Positions 42,356 through 51,659 of a stretch of 64,000 bases of DNA are shown in pieces. The stretch is from Enterococcus sp. DIV2402. Its GTDB lineage: Bacteria; Bacillota; Bacilli; Lactobacillales; Enterococcaceae. Both the position numbers and the translations under genes were made by a program. The first letter of the stretch is position 1; each line of letters begins with the position of its first letter. The notes beneath the pieces were generated by a model. That model did not search any database, was not told where the DNA came from, and saw nothing but the letters and a program-made list of their open reading frames with translations. Location: NCBI RefSeq assembly GCF_017426705.2, contig NZ_CP147251.1, positions 310,001-374,000 on the forward strand, read 5' to 3'.

Positions 42356-42787
42356 ATGCCAACACAAAAATTAAAACTAAGTAGTAACAAACTCGGGCAA
42401 TTAAACATCAAATCTACGGAATCAAATATTGAAGTCCCTCCATTAATTCAAGTCATTTCTGCTAGAGCAAGAAACGCGTTTATTGAGGGAGTTCAAACAG
42501 ATACTGTAGAAAAAATAGTTATGCAAGCTGTTGACTTAAAAGCTGTAGAAGTTGCTAAAGCAGCTGGATTTGAACTTGAAGAAATGCCAGCATTCACTGT
42601 AGAGATTACGGATGCAGCTTTAGTTACTCAATTGGCAACACAAATCGAAAAGCTAAATGGTCGCGTTCTATCTACTGCTAATTCATCAATTGCACTTAGA
42701 TGGGTTTCAAGAGGACAAAGCGGTTCTTGGGGCGGGTTTAAACTCATCTTAAATGATTTCAAGCCAGTTACAAGAAAAGAGCAGTAA
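42356..42787 (+). CDS. Small conserved element protein, function unknown
   Basis: The protein of about 143 residues begins MPTQKLKLSSNKLGQLNIKS if started at ATG 42356; an upstream in-frame ATG at 42332 has no ribosome site either. It has a TRKEQ end and a central alanine-rich part (KAVEVAKAAGFELEEMPAF). It occupies the same place as the 56795 gene of element 2, first in the transfer/replication module, reminiscent of DUF961-type genes in Tn916-like modules, but I see no clear sequence link. Confidence 0.6.
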   Translation: MPTQKLKLSSNKLGQLNIKSTESNIEVPPLIQVISARARNAFIEGVQTDTVEKIVMQAVDLKAVEVAKAAGFELEEMPAFTVEITDAALVTQLATQIEKLNGRVLSTANSSIALRWVSRGQSGSWGGFKLILNDFKPVTRKEQ

Positions 42788-42788
42788 T

Positions 42789-43346
42789 ATGAAAAACAAA
42801 ACGTATACATTTAAAAAGAAAAGAACTAATGCTGATACGTTTGAACACGTGATGATTATCATTTTTTTGATAATCATCACAGCATTTAGTTTTAATATGT
42901 TGATCAATATAGAGTTAATTAAAGATTTAAGTTCTATTCCTCAACTAATCATGAAATCTTTAAGATTCAGCATAATTACTCTTACTATCTCTATTGTAAT
43001 TACCCTAGCATATTTTTCTCTAACAATACCATTTGGTTATTTGAAATATATTTATCGTTTAAATAAATTGAATGAACAATTAAGAAGAAATCAAACTATT
43101 TCGAAGAAAATTATTTTTCCAAAAGTTGAAATTTTTTATGATATTGAAAAAGAAACTTTTTATTTTAAATTTTTATGGGAAGCGGTTTGGACAACAGACA
43201 TACAAAAAACAATAGATCCCCTATTGTCTCAAATTATGTTCCCTAAAAATGATTATTTTTTTGAAGAACCAATAATAACACAAGCTAACACTACTTTTGT
43301 CTACAAAAAAAATCCAAAAAGGCTAGTAATTAACTATGAAAAATAG
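42789..43346 (+). CDS. Two-TM membrane protein preceding FtsK-like ATPase
   Basis: The 185-residue protein has membrane segments at about 20-42 and 60-85 and a soluble C-terminal domain. Start is ATG 42789, two bases after the upstream stop (AAAAGAG before it). It overlaps the FtsK-like gene by 11 bases. The pair resembles the split membrane and motor parts of a coupling protein (TcpA/FtsK-like), but this is inferred from order and topology. Confidence 0.65.
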   Translation: MKNKTYTFKKKRTNADTFEHVMIIIFLIIITAFSFNMLINIELIKDLSSIPQLIMKSLRFSIITLTISIVITLAYFSLTIPFGYLKYIYRLNKLNEQLRRNQTISKKIIFPKVEIFYDIEKETFYFKFLWEAVWTTDIQKTIDPLLSQIMFPKNDYFFEEPIITQANTTFVYKKNPKRLVINYEK

Positions 43347-44151
43347 AATACAATTGAATGAACATCTAGCGTGGACATATTCGGTTAACCCTCATATGGT
43401 TGTCACCGGAAAAAATGGTTCTGGCAAAACTCAATTTTTATACTACCTTATTTTAGAGTGCGCTCATCTAACTAGTGAAATCGTTATACTAGATGGAAAA
43501 AATGGAGATTTAAGTAATTTAACCGCCGTCAAAATTGGAAGAACAACTGAAGAGATTGTACGTATTTTTGAAGAAATGATTTCTGAAATGAAAAGAAGAA
43601 TTTCTAAAATACAAGAACTCGATTTAGGAAATATTTTAGCTACAGAAGTCGGATACGAACCAGTTTTTTGCTTTATAGATGAACTAGCAGCAATAATGAT
43701 TAACGCTCGAAAAACAGACCGAAAAAATAAAGAAAACAATAAAGAAAACAATAAAAATAAGAGTTGGCAAAAACTACGAGAAGATCATGCAATAAGTATT
43801 ATGGAATCACTTTCAGAATTAATTCTCATAGCTCGGCAATCTTCAATCCATTTGTGCATTTGCTCACAATTTTTCCCTGCTAAATTACTTGAAGGTTCGG
43901 AAGTACGCTCTAACACGTCGATAAAAATTTTATTAGGTAGTCAAACCCCACAGGAATATAACATGTTGAATTTGGTTCAAGATCAATTACCACCTGGCAC
44001 ATTTTCAGAAATTGGCGCTGGTATCATTATGATCGATAACCTGAACTGGACGAAAGCAAGATACTTTGAAACACCGTTTATCACTTTTAACAATTGTACT
44101 CCTAATGAAATTTTAAAAAAAAGAATTCTAGAGTTTCGAGATTCCAAATAA
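43336..44151 (+). CDS. FtsK/SpoIIIE-like (TcpA) DNA-translocase ATPase
   Basis: The 271-residue protein has Walker A VTGKNGSGKTQFL near residue 24, Walker B PVFCFIDELAAIM near 115 and a sensor segment LHLCICSQFFPAKLL-like. It lacks a membrane anchor, which the gene just upstream could provide. It would move element DNA during transfer. Element 2 has no copy, so element 2 would depend on another coupling protein. The start codon overlaps the upstream gene. Confidence 0.88.
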   Translation: MKNRIQLNEHLAWTYSVNPHMVVTGKNGSGKTQFLYYLILECAHLTSEIVILDGKNGDLSNLTAVKIGRTTEEIVRIFEEMISEMKRRISKIQELDLGNILATEVGYEPVFCFIDELAAIMINARKTDRKNKENNKENNKNKSWQKLREDHAISIMESLSELILIARQSSIHLCICSQFFPAKLLEGSEVRSNTSIKILLGSQTPQEYNMLNLVQDQLPPGTFSEIGAGIIMIDNLNWTKARYFETPFITFNNCTPNEILKKRILEFRDSK

Positions 44152-44154
44152 TTG

Positions 44155-44224
44155 AACTTGGTCGCGTGCGTCGCAGACGCGAAGCTACCAAGTTTCTGAG
44201 CGGCTGTGAAGCAGCTGCTCTTCT
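44155..44224. repeat. Tandem GC-rich hairpins, candidate replication/transfer origin of element 1
   Basis: AACTTGGT (44155) pairs with ACCAAGTT (44187) around an inner GCGTC-GCA-GACGC stem. A second stem GAGCGGCTG/CAGCTGCTC follows to 44224. It is far more GC-rich than its surroundings and directly precedes rep, the usual place of a double-strand origin or oriT. Confidence 0.6.
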
Positions 44225-44271
44225 TGATAAAATAGGGAAGTTTGGAACATTAATATCTAAGGAGAATTATT

Positions 44272-45357
44272 ATGCCCAAGTATTATGATAAAAACGGATT
44301 GATATCAGACGGAAAACGAAGATGGTTTGAGTTTATGATAGTTCTAGAAAATCAAGCTTTAGAATATGATCGTGCATTAAAAATACTAGATTCCTCAATA
44401 GAATTAAAAACATATCAAACTACTCGTAAGATTGTTCCTTATCAACTGAAAGAAGGCTACATTTTTCAATCTGCTAACGAAGGAAAAGCTACCCATATTG
44501 TAAAGAAAAAATCAGGAGAGATTATAATTACAAAAGTATTGTCTGAAGAAGAACTCAATGAAAAAATTATGAAACAAAGAAGAAGAAAAAAGAAAGAATT
44601 TATCGACAAAGCTTTAGCTAATTCAAGTATTTGGTCACATTGGTGTACATTAACTTTTTCTCCTGAAATAGCTGATGATGCTTCTTACTCTTATTTAAAA
44701 GCAAAAGATGCTTTTATGAAGTGAAGGAAATCAATAGTCAGAAAGTATAAATGTAAGATCAAATATATGGCCATTGCGGAGTACGGAGAAAAAAATGGTC
44801 GAATTCATTGGCATGTTCTCTTACACTTTGACAAGTCCATTACATTTGAACAAGCAAAAAGTGAAAAAGGTAAACCACTTTATTTAATGAATCACAACAG
44901 ACGAAATGTCTTAGATGAAAATAATAAATCCATCCCAAAATTAATTATTCCAGACTGGAAATATGGTATAGCTGACTTTTATCCCATATATAATTCGCCA
45001 CAAAAAGCTGTAAATTATATGGCAAAGTATATGACAAAGAGCAATGCCCCCATGCCTTACGAAGAGCTGGCAGATAAATCTAAATCATATCTTTCTAGTA
45101 AAAATCTAAATAAAGCAAAAAAAGAATATTATTTGGATGAAACTGAAAGCTCTCTTCTTTCGACTGATGTACAAAAACGATTAGAATTAGCTACTCCTAC
45201 TTTTAAACTATTAAATGCTACGGAAGAAGTAATGCGAAAAACAGAAGCCATCATTGACACAAATGGTGTAATTCACACTATAAAAAAAGAAACATTTTCT
45301 ATAGATATTGCAAAAAATCATCAGTCGAAAGCTCTCACAGAATCAACTGACGACTGA
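44272..45357 (+). pseudogene. HUH replication initiator/relaxase interrupted by an in-frame TGA
   Basis: ATG 44272 (after AAGGAG) starts 150 codons that end at TGA 44722-44724; the same frame continues without shift to 45357. The joined 361-codon product has the three rolling-circle motifs: CTLTFS, HWHVLL (HUH) and NYMAKYM with the nicking Tyr. The TGA stands where the related reading would fit Trp in FMK-W-RKSIVRKYK, so a TGG to TGA change is likely. Motifs II and III lie after the stop, so the first fragment alone cannot nick. Internal start at ATG 44767 would give a C-terminal fragment without motif I. Confidence 0.85.
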
Positions 45358-45380
45358 TAAATTAGCTACTTTACACAAAC

Positions 45381-45431
45381 GTATGTAAGCATAAAGCTTA
45401 AGTTATTATACTATATTTTATGCTTACATAC
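45381..45431. repeat. 15-bp inverted repeat between rep and xis
   Basis: GTATGTAAGCATAAA (45381-45395) and its exact reverse complement (45417-45431) flank 21 bases. It may be a terminator for rep or a binding site controlling xis-int. Confidence 0.7.
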
Positions 45432-45529
45432 CTTCATTTAAACTAAAAATATAAGCAAACCTTCTTACTGGTAAAAGAAAAATGAGAATGCTAAAAAATT
45501 GATAATAACATGAAATGGAGGTAGAGAAC

Positions 45530-45796
45530 ATGAAAGTCATATTACTAGATGAGCAAGTCAAAGAAATTCAAACTTTAATATCCGAACTGATAGAGCAAGA
45601 AATAAAGTTTCATCTTACCAATCTGAATTTGTCTAGTCCCTACCTAAATAAAAAACAAACTTGTGAGTATTTAAATATTTCTAATAATACTCTAGATAGT
45701 TGGATAAACAAAGGACTGCCAGCCATAAGAATTGGAAAAACAATTAGATTTGATAAAAATGAAATTCATAAATGGATAAGTAGACTAGAAAAATAA
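45530..45796 (+). CDS. xis: Excisionase (Xis), MerR-like HTH_17, intact
   Basis: The 88-residue protein ends with the typical HTH_17 unit: LNKKQTCEYLNISNNTLDSW, INKGLPAIRIGKTIRFDKNE. Start is ATG 45530 because TGGAGGT lies just before. It is followed by int after 64 bases. Its homologue in element 2 (58234) is broken by a TAG. It should direct the integrase towards excision. Confidence 0.9.
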   Translation: MKVILLDEQVKEIQTLISELIEQEIKFHLTNLNLSSPYLNKKQTCEYLNISNNTLDSWINKGLPAIRIGKTIRFDKNEIHKWISRLEK

Positions 45797-45860
45797 TCAT
45801 AAATGATTTATGATTTTACTATGATAATTTTCTAGCTCAAACTAAAAGGAGAAATTTATC

Positions 45861-47081
45861 ATGGCAATAACAAAAACAGAAAATGGAACATATAGACTTA
45901 GAATGTATATCCCTGAAGAAGTAAAACCATCTTTAGGGATCTCTTCTAAGGTAGTTGAAAAAAGATTCAAAAAAAGAAGTGATGCAAGTATATTTGAAAT
46001 AGAGTTATTAACTAAAATTTCAAATATACTTGATGGAGGTATAGACATACCTTTAGAAAGTGATGGTAACATTCTTTTTTCAGATTTTTATACAAACGTA
46101 TGGTGGGAAGCATACAAATCAGGACAAACAACTTCTACTGCTAAGCCACCAACCCTTGTCACTATTGAAAATACTGAAATCATATTTAGAAAGCATATTT
46201 TACCACTCTTAGGTAATTATTCTATTGATTTTCTAAATAATAATAAACAAGTTATTCTCAATTTAATGACTCAAAAATCTAGAGAATATGCTAATTTCAA
46301 AACAATAAAAAGTTATGTTATTTCAATTTTTGATTGGGCAGAAGAACTTGATTATATTGAATATAATCGAATTGCCAAAACAATTAGAAGAATAAAAGCT
46401 ATTAAAAAAATTCAACTACAAGAAGAGAAAAAAGATTCAGATTTATATCTATCAAAGGAAGAATTACAAGCATGGTTTTCAGCATTTCAACAAGATTTAG
46501 ACCAAGATAAATTATCACTAAAAGATTATGTTTTATTCTTTACCACTTTTTTTCTTGGAAACAGGAAATCAGAATCCTATGGCTTACAATGGAAACACGT
46601 TAACTTAAAAAAGAAAGAAATTAGTTTAGTTCAAGCACTCGATAGAAAGAAAGGTGTCAAAACTACTAAGGGAAATAAAAAAACGATTTTTTCTATTCCT
46701 ATTGAATTAACGGCTTTACTCCACTCTTGGAAAATTCAGCAAAAGAAAGAGTTAGCGAAGTTTAATATCCTTCAAGTCGATGAACAATATGTTTTTACTT
46801 ATATTGATTCTAAAGGTAACGTCAATAGCCGATTACACGCTGATTATTTAAACAATAAAATGAAGACCGTTAAACGTAGACACCCAGAACTAACACATGC
46901 TACACCACACAAATTACGTCATACAGGAGCAACACTAGCAAGATTAAGCGGTGTATCTTTAGAAACTATCTCCGAAGCTCTAACTCATAGTGACACCAAT
47001 ACAACAAAATTCTATGTCAATACTTCAAATATTGTCCCTATGGCTGTCGGAGAAATTGCATATCGGAATCTCGAAAAGTAA
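45861..47081 (+). CDS. int: Tyrosine integrase of element 1, intact
   Basis: The 406-residue protein has an N-terminal arm-binding part (TENGTYRLRMYIPEEVK), a core-binding SAM-like domain (about 75-165), and the catalytic domain: first Arg in LGNRKSESYGLQW, HKLRH near 352, LTHSD, and the nucleophile Tyr in TKFYVNTSN. It recombines the element with the rpsI 3' end. The stop codon lies within the first arm-type site, and att B is 100 bases downstream. AAAAGGAG precedes ATG. Confidence 0.95.
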   Translation: MAITKTENGTYRLRMYIPEEVKPSLGISSKVVEKRFKKRSDASIFEIELLTKISNILDGGIDIPLESDGNILFSDFYTNVWWEAYKSGQTTSTAKPPTLVTIENTEIIFRKHILPLLGNYSIDFLNNNKQVILNLMTQKSREYANFKTIKSYVISIFDWAEELDYIEYNRIAKTIRRIKAIKKIQLQEEKKDSDLYLSKEELQAWFSAFQQDLDQDKLSLKDYVLFFTTFFLGNRKSESYGLQWKHVNLKKKEISLVQALDRKKGVKTTKGNKKTIFSIPIELTALLHSWKIQQKKELAKFNILQVDEQYVFTYIDSKGNVNSRLHADYLNNKMKTVKRRHPELTHATPHKLRHTGATLARLSGVSLETISEALTHSDTNTTKFYVNTSNIVPMAVGEIAYRNLEK

Positions 47082-47142
47082 TGGTGTGAATTTTGGTGTG
47101 AATTTCTTGAAAAAACGTAAAAAAAACACCCTTTGGTGTGAA
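47080..47142 (+). repeat. Right-end arm-type sites of element 1
   Basis: Three direct copies of (A/T)TGGTGTGAA lie at 47080-47093, 47092-47105 and 47132-47142. The third is inside the terminator hairpin. They match the left-end copies near 35315 and 35366. Confidence 0.65.
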
Positions 47143-47154
47143 CCAAAAGGTGTT
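47125..47154. terminator. Terminator at right end of element 1
   Basis: AACACCCTTTGG pairs with CCAAAAGGTGTT; T-run on the minus strand. When element 1 sat directly at rpsI, it would have served as the rpsI terminator. Confidence 0.8.
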
Positions 47155-47178
47155 TGAAACGTTGATATATAAGTAATA

Positions 47179-47228
47179 TTAACGTTTTGAAAACTGACGA
47201 GCTTTACGAGCTTTTTTAAGACCTGGTT
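47179..47228 (-). repeat. att site B: S9 tail at the junction of the two elements
   Basis: The minus strand encodes [15 protein letters not shown] and stop. It is a synonymous-like variant of the true rpsI end with Arg in place of Ser. It is probably the tail carried by element 1. Confidence 0.9.
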
Positions 47229-47330
47229 AGCCCAACCATTTTTTTAACAGCTTCATAATGCTTTAATAGCAACGATTTAGAGATATTAGACTACAAAAAA
47301 ATTTTATTGACTTTCAAATTATTTGAAAGC

Positions 47331-47342
47331 AATGGTGTCAAT
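47331..47342 (+). repeat. Left-end arm-type site of element 2
   Basis: AATGGTGTCAAT matches the tandem copies at 59796-59819. Only one clear copy was found at this end. Confidence 0.5.
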
Positions 47343-47438
47343 TACTTGCGCGCCAATCAAATACTAATTAATACATGTACATAAAATATTTAAGATGAGA
47401 TGGTCTCCTACTGGAAAACTTTACCTAATAAATATTGA

Positions 47439-47696
47439 ACAAAGTTTTTTGGTAATTCATTCATAAAAGTTGATAGTAAGTATATCATATACCGCAGCAT
47501 CAATTTCTCCATTCTCATATTTCATGCTAAGATAGAATTTCTGCTATCATCTGAACTATCTACAAGACGATATTATGTGTTTCATGAGAACCATGTTGTA
47601 TCTCACTTAACACAAACCGCTTTAAATCAACTTTCAGACAAAAGTAAAACCTTGATAATTGTCAGTAAAACCTATTCGAGAAGATCAAAAGTATGA
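47439..47696 (+). other. Coding-like remnant without a start codon
   Basis: An 86-codon open frame without ATG has protein-like composition (ELSTRRYYVFHENHVVSHLT, then LSDKSKTLIIVSKTYSRRS). It could be the decayed end of a gene; the last part faintly resembles an SIS-type sugar isomerase segment. The rest of the gap 47229-47731 shows nothing else. Confidence 0.25.
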
Positions 47697-47731
47697 TCAA
47701 AAAAATCGCCAGTTTATCCATCCTTGTAATC

Positions 47732-49594
47732 TTAATTTGTCAAATCTATAACTTTAGCATTTCCAGGTTGTTGAAGCAGCTCAAAAAATTCATTGATATT
47801 ATTATGACTCTGGTACGAAATTCTTGTGCTTGATCTATGTTTGCAAAAACTAAAGGTTAAAAATTCTTTTGCACGCGAAATTGCTACGAAAAAAGCACGG
47901 CGATCTTCTTCAGGCTGATTTTTGAAATTCCAAAACGCTCCATCTTCAAGACCGACAAAATAAATTGCTTCATACTCTAATCCTTTACTTTTGTGTATAG
48001 TCATAATAGAAACTGAATTCTCTCCAACGAAATTTTCGATGGCCTTGTCCCAATTAGAAACTTGTTCATACTCATTCCACAAAAGTTCTTCAACACGCTC
48101 AACTAGTCTATCAAAAAATGATCCTTGTGTATAAGTAGGATTCATAGCTTTTAATTTTTGCACATCAAAATAACTCAAAATATTTGAAAGAATATTTTTC
48201 AAATCAACTCGAGAATCAACAGATTTTAGTCTTTCACAAACTTCATCAAGGATGCTAGATAGATTTCTTTGTTCTGTACTGTATTTAGTCTCAAAAGTAC
48301 TTTCTCCAATACCTTTTAAGTTTATTATTGTATCCATAACATACTCTCGTTCATCAGGTGATTGACGATTAATAGATAATTTAATGAAACTAATAAGTAA
48401 GTTAGTTATAGACTCTTTTAACAAATCTTGATATTCAATCTCAATTCTTGCACGTACTTCATTATCCTTTAATTTTTCAATGATTTTGCTTACATAATTG
48501 TTTGGCGTCTGCTTTACCAAAATACAAATATCTCTTGGTTTAATTCCATTTTGTATTTGTCGAAAAATATCTAATGAAATGTACTCGGATTCATCATCAT
48601 CATTATTTGTCAATAATAACTCAATTTCACCAGCATCTTGCTCCCACCTTGCAGAAGTTTCAATATTTACAGGATTTTCACTTAATACCTCATACATCAT
48701 CTTTTGCAATTCTACAATCCTAGGAGCTGATCGATGGTTCATCAGTAACTCAATTCTTGAGGCTGAAAAATCTTTTTGAAAATCTTCAAAAACTGTTTGT
48801 CTTGCACCAGCCCATACCATTATTCTTTGCTTGTTATCACCAACAGCAGTAATAATTGATCTCGAGCTCTGAAAGCAAGTCTGTACTAAATTGTACTGGA
48901 TATCAGTTGTGTCTTGAAACTCATCAAGAAATACATGCGAATATGTCTCTCTTAAACTATTTTTCAAGAAATCATTTGATTGAAAAATATAAGTTGTTAG
49001 TAAAGAAATCATTTTAAAGGTCAATGAAGGTGAGATATTTTCACTACCATTTAATAATTTATTCCAAACTCTTTCAATTAAATTAGAATTCTGTATGGGC
49101 AATGTGACAGATGCTAGCTTAGCATCAAACAATTTATCTAAATCATATTCTCGCATGTTTTCGTCATTCTGAAATCCGCACTCAAAGAAAGCCTTTCTAA
49201 TTTCTGCATTATCTCCAATACTATACTCGGCTGAGGGTCTATTTCCCTCAGCTAAAGCCATAAAAAATTGATCCAACATCCTTTTAGCAAACGCATCATA
49301 AGTTAGTGATGTAAAACGCCTTCCATATTTCTTACCATATCTCTTCTCAATACGTTCTTTTAGGTTTTCCGCAGAATCCTTCTTAAAACTTATAGCTAAA
49401 ATTTTTTTGGGTGTCGGACATTTATTTGTTGAAAATAGATATCCTGCTTTTTGTGCAAGTAATTCTGTTTTACCTGCCCCCGGCCCCGCTACGACAAGAA
49501 TATTTTCTTCACTTTTAATGGCTGCAATAGCATTAGGTTCTAAAGTTAATCCGTCGGCAGGAATCCATTCTGTACTAGCAATATAATTACTCAT
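47732..49594 (-). CDS. gajB: Gabija-type UvrD/PcrA-like helicase GajB
   Basis: The 620-residue protein is an SF1A helicase. It has Walker A VVAGPGAGKTE near residue 38, motif II FLDEFQDTT, motif III VGDNKQRIMVWAGA, motif V MTIHKSKGLEYEAIYF and motif VI VAISRAKEFLTF. The start ATG overlaps the stop of gajA (ATGAGTAA), so the two are translationally coupled. Class 2 OLD nucleases paired with a UvrD-like helicase make up the Gabija anti-phage system. It is longer than the roughly 500 residues I know for B. cereus GajB, so it may represent a distinct subtype. Confidence 0.85.
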   Translation of the reverse strand: MSNYIASTEWIPADGLTLEPNAIAAIKSEENILVVAGPGAGKTELLAQKAGYLFSTNKCPTPKKILAISFKKDSAENLKERIEKRYGKKYGRRFTSLTYDAFAKRMLDQFFMALAEGNRPSAEYSIGDNAEIRKAFFECGFQNDENMREYDLDKLFDAKLASVTLPIQNSNLIERVWNKLLNGSENISPSLTFKMISLLTTYIFQSNDFLKNSLRETYSHVFLDEFQDTTDIQYNLVQTCFQSSRSIITAVGDNKQRIMVWAGARQTVFEDFQKDFSASRIELLMNHRSAPRIVELQKMMYEVLSENPVNIETSARWEQDAGEIELLLTNNDDDESEYISLDIFRQIQNGIKPRDICILVKQTPNNYVSKIIEKLKDNEVRARIEIEYQDLLKESITNLLISFIKLSINRQSPDEREYVMDTIINLKGIGESTFETKYSTEQRNLSSILDEVCERLKSVDSRVDLKNILSNILSYFDVQKLKAMNPTYTQGSFFDRLVERVEELLWNEYEQVSNWDKAIENFVGENSVSIMTIHKSKGLEYEAIYFVGLEDGAFWNFKNQPEEDRRAFFVAISRAKEFLTFSFCKHRSSTRISYQSHNNINEFFELLQQPGNAKVIDLTN

Positions 49595-51659
49595 TATTAT
49601 CACCATGCTCCGAAATAATTTTTTTTGCAGCAAATATCATTCTTTTCAAAACTTCAGGTGATTGTTCAATTAACTTAGCATCAGAGATTTGAGAAAGAAC
49701 GGCTATATGGGTACTTGGCTTTCCACGATTTAGAAAGAAATAGTTATACCAAATCATTAATTCCTTTTGCGTTTCGCTGTAAGTAATTCCGGTAGCATCA
49801 TTGTTTTTTAAAGTTTTTCCGATATCATGGATAATTCTTTCCTGAAATTCATCCAACTCTTTTTCTGAATCGTTTAAATCAACAACTTTTTTGTTGGTGC
49901 CGCTTAACTTTATTCGTGGTCCTTCTCTATCTGAAATAGTTGAAATGTAGTCCTGACCGTAACTTTCCAACATCATAAAATCGATATCTAAAGGAGAAGA
50001 AAAATATACATTATGATTTTCGAGACGAGTTATAATGTTATTCATACTATCAACATTCTTTACTACCCAAGAATGCATCTCATTGAGTCCATCATCATCT
50101 AAAAGTTTACCGTTTTTTAGCTTTAGAAGTTCTTCTCTGTTTATACCTATCTGTAAAAGTTGTTTAATTACATATTTAATTCTGCCCCAACCGCCGCCTT
50201 CCCGTTCACAATCAAGATCTAACAAGGTAATATGAGGAATGCCCAAATCAGAAACTAGCCGCCAAAAATGATTCACGTGACGACCACCCAGAGGAACAAT
50301 GGATACTCCGGAACTATCAAGACCAGATCCATCTGCTTCAAAAAATTTAGGTAGTAGTATTTCCTCACTATCACCTTCTCCAAAAATGACTAACTTAGCA
50401 AAATATATTTCAGGATATGCTTTTACAGCCTCCTTTACGTACTTGTACTGATCTGAATTAGTCTCGTTATCAGGCAAAGTCAGTTTCTTAATCGATGTTG
50501 ATAAAGTGCCATAATTCATTCGGAAATGACGGATTTCTTCTGGATTTATTCTTTTTACAATTGCTGGTGAGTGCGATGTAATAATAGTTTGTGCATTTCC
50601 TTTTTTTGATATATCTCTTAGTTTATTTACTAATTTCCCAAGTATATGAGGAGAAATATGATTTTCTGGTTCCTCAACAGCAACAATAGTCAATACAGGA
50701 GGTTCTTTTGTAAAAGACAAATCTTCTCCATTAACCATTTCTTCATTTATTTTTGCTTCAACAGCTAAAATACTATCTACTATCGATATATAAAATAATG
50801 ATTTCATCCCATCACCCATTTCATCGATGGAATACTCTCTTCCCGTCTCCGTTGGAGAAAATAAGACTTCAGTATTCTTTACCGCTGCATCAATAGTTGT
50901 AGCATTAAATTTTAAATCTGCTTTCGTATATCGTGTATCTGACTGATATTCATACCACTCTTTCTGAATTGCATTTTTAAGAATATTAACTCCGCTTTCA
51001 ACAGAAAAATCTTCATTTATCTTATCTATATGTTCTTTTACGTTTTCTCTTGTTTCATCCTTCCAATTGATGCTATTCATTACTTGGTGAATCATGCTAC
51101 CAGAAACATTTTTTAACTGCTTACCCGGATCTCTTACTGCAGGTACATAGATTAATCTTATTTTATTCAAATCGTGTCTAGATGCATTTTTTTTGTTATC
51201 ATCTGTAACTTCACTTGTTTCTGGACAAGTAATGAAATAAATATTACTTTCAATAGTACCATCAACTGTATTACCATCTTCCCAACTTGCCTCTAACCTA
51301 ACACGTAGTTTAGGTAATGAATCAGGACCTTCTACGATAAAACTTTCAAAAAAAATTGGAATTGCAGGGCTAGATTCAACTTGATCATCTAGTAATTCAT
51401 CAAATTCAAAAATTGCTTCAATTACTAACTCTTGTTTTTTAAAATCCTCAGGTTGAATACCCTTTGGTAAGTGAAAATCTGAACGCTTCAATACACGCTC
51501 ATTCGGAACATCAGAAAATAATTTGTTTAGTCCTGATAAAGCAGCGGTTTTTCCTACGCTATTATTTCCAATAAGCATGGTCAAATTTTCAAAATCAATT
51601 ACTTGTTCATCATCACCAATTGAACGATAATTTTTAAGAATCATTTTTTTGAGCTTCAT
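49587..51659 (-). CDS. gajA: Gabija-type OLD-family ATPase/TOPRIM nuclease GajA
   Basis: The 690-residue protein has an ABC-like ATPase domain (Walker A LIGNNSVGKTAAL near residue 30; Walker B TIVAVEEPENHISP near 330) and a TOPRIM nuclease domain. The TOPRIM glutamate is in VIFGEGDSEEILLPKF near 445 and the DxD in ITLLDLDCERE. Gabija GajA is a nucleotide-sensing DNA-nicking enzyme. Start is ATG 51659 (MKLKKMILKNYRSIG) behind GGGGAG; the open frame begins 35 codons earlier. The protein is about 110 residues longer than the B. cereus reference, mostly in the ATPase insert and at the C-terminus. Confidence 0.85.
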   Translation of the reverse strand: MKLKKMILKNYRSIGDDEQVIDFENLTMLIGNNSVGKTAALSGLNKLFSDVPNERVLKRSDFHLPKGIQPEDFKKQELVIEAIFEFDELLDDQVESSPAIPIFFESFIVEGPDSLPKLRVRLEASWEDGNTVDGTIESNIYFITCPETSEVTDDNKKNASRHDLNKIRLIYVPAVRDPGKQLKNVSGSMIHQVMNSINWKDETRENVKEHIDKINEDFSVESGVNILKNAIQKEWYEYQSDTRYTKADLKFNATTIDAAVKNTEVLFSPTETGREYSIDEMGDGMKSLFYISIVDSILAVEAKINEEMVNGEDLSFTKEPPVLTIVAVEEPENHISPHILGKLVNKLRDISKKGNAQTIITSHSPAIVKRINPEEIRHFRMNYGTLSTSIKKLTLPDNETNSDQYKYVKEAVKAYPEIYFAKLVIFGEGDSEEILLPKFFEADGSGLDSSGVSIVPLGGRHVNHFWRLVSDLGIPHITLLDLDCEREGGGWGRIKYVIKQLLQIGINREELLKLKNGKLLDDDGLNEMHSWVVKNVDSMNNIITRLENHNVYFSSPLDIDFMMLESYGQDYISTISDREGPRIKLSGTNKKVVDLNDSEKELDEFQERIIHDIGKTLKNNDATGITYSETQKELMIWYNYFFLNRGKPSTHIAVLSQISDAKLIEQSPEVLKRMIFAAKKIISEHGDNNE

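Larger units (their letters stand above)
35163..47178. mobile_element. Integrative mobilizable-type element 1 (rpsI-specific)
   Basis: The element spans about 12.0 kb between two S9-tail repeats. From the right end inwards it has int, xis, rep (with an internal TGA), an FtsK-like ATPase, two small genes and a divergent regulator. The left two thirds hold cargo: a GHKL-ATPase nuclease, a methyltransferase, a lipoprotein, a coiled-coil membrane protein and a LysM protein. No conjugation-pore genes are seen, so it would need a helper. Ribosomal protein gene ends, including rpsI, are known targets of streptococcal mobile elements. Confidence 0.85.

Noticed and set aside
44767..45357. Separate gene starting at ATG 44767
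   Set aside because: It is in the same frame as the preceding rep fragment across one TGA and carries only motifs II and III.
49587..51659. GajA as a RecF or SMC repair protein
   Set aside because: The TOPRIM motifs and coupling to a UvrD helicase point to an OLD-family nuclease.
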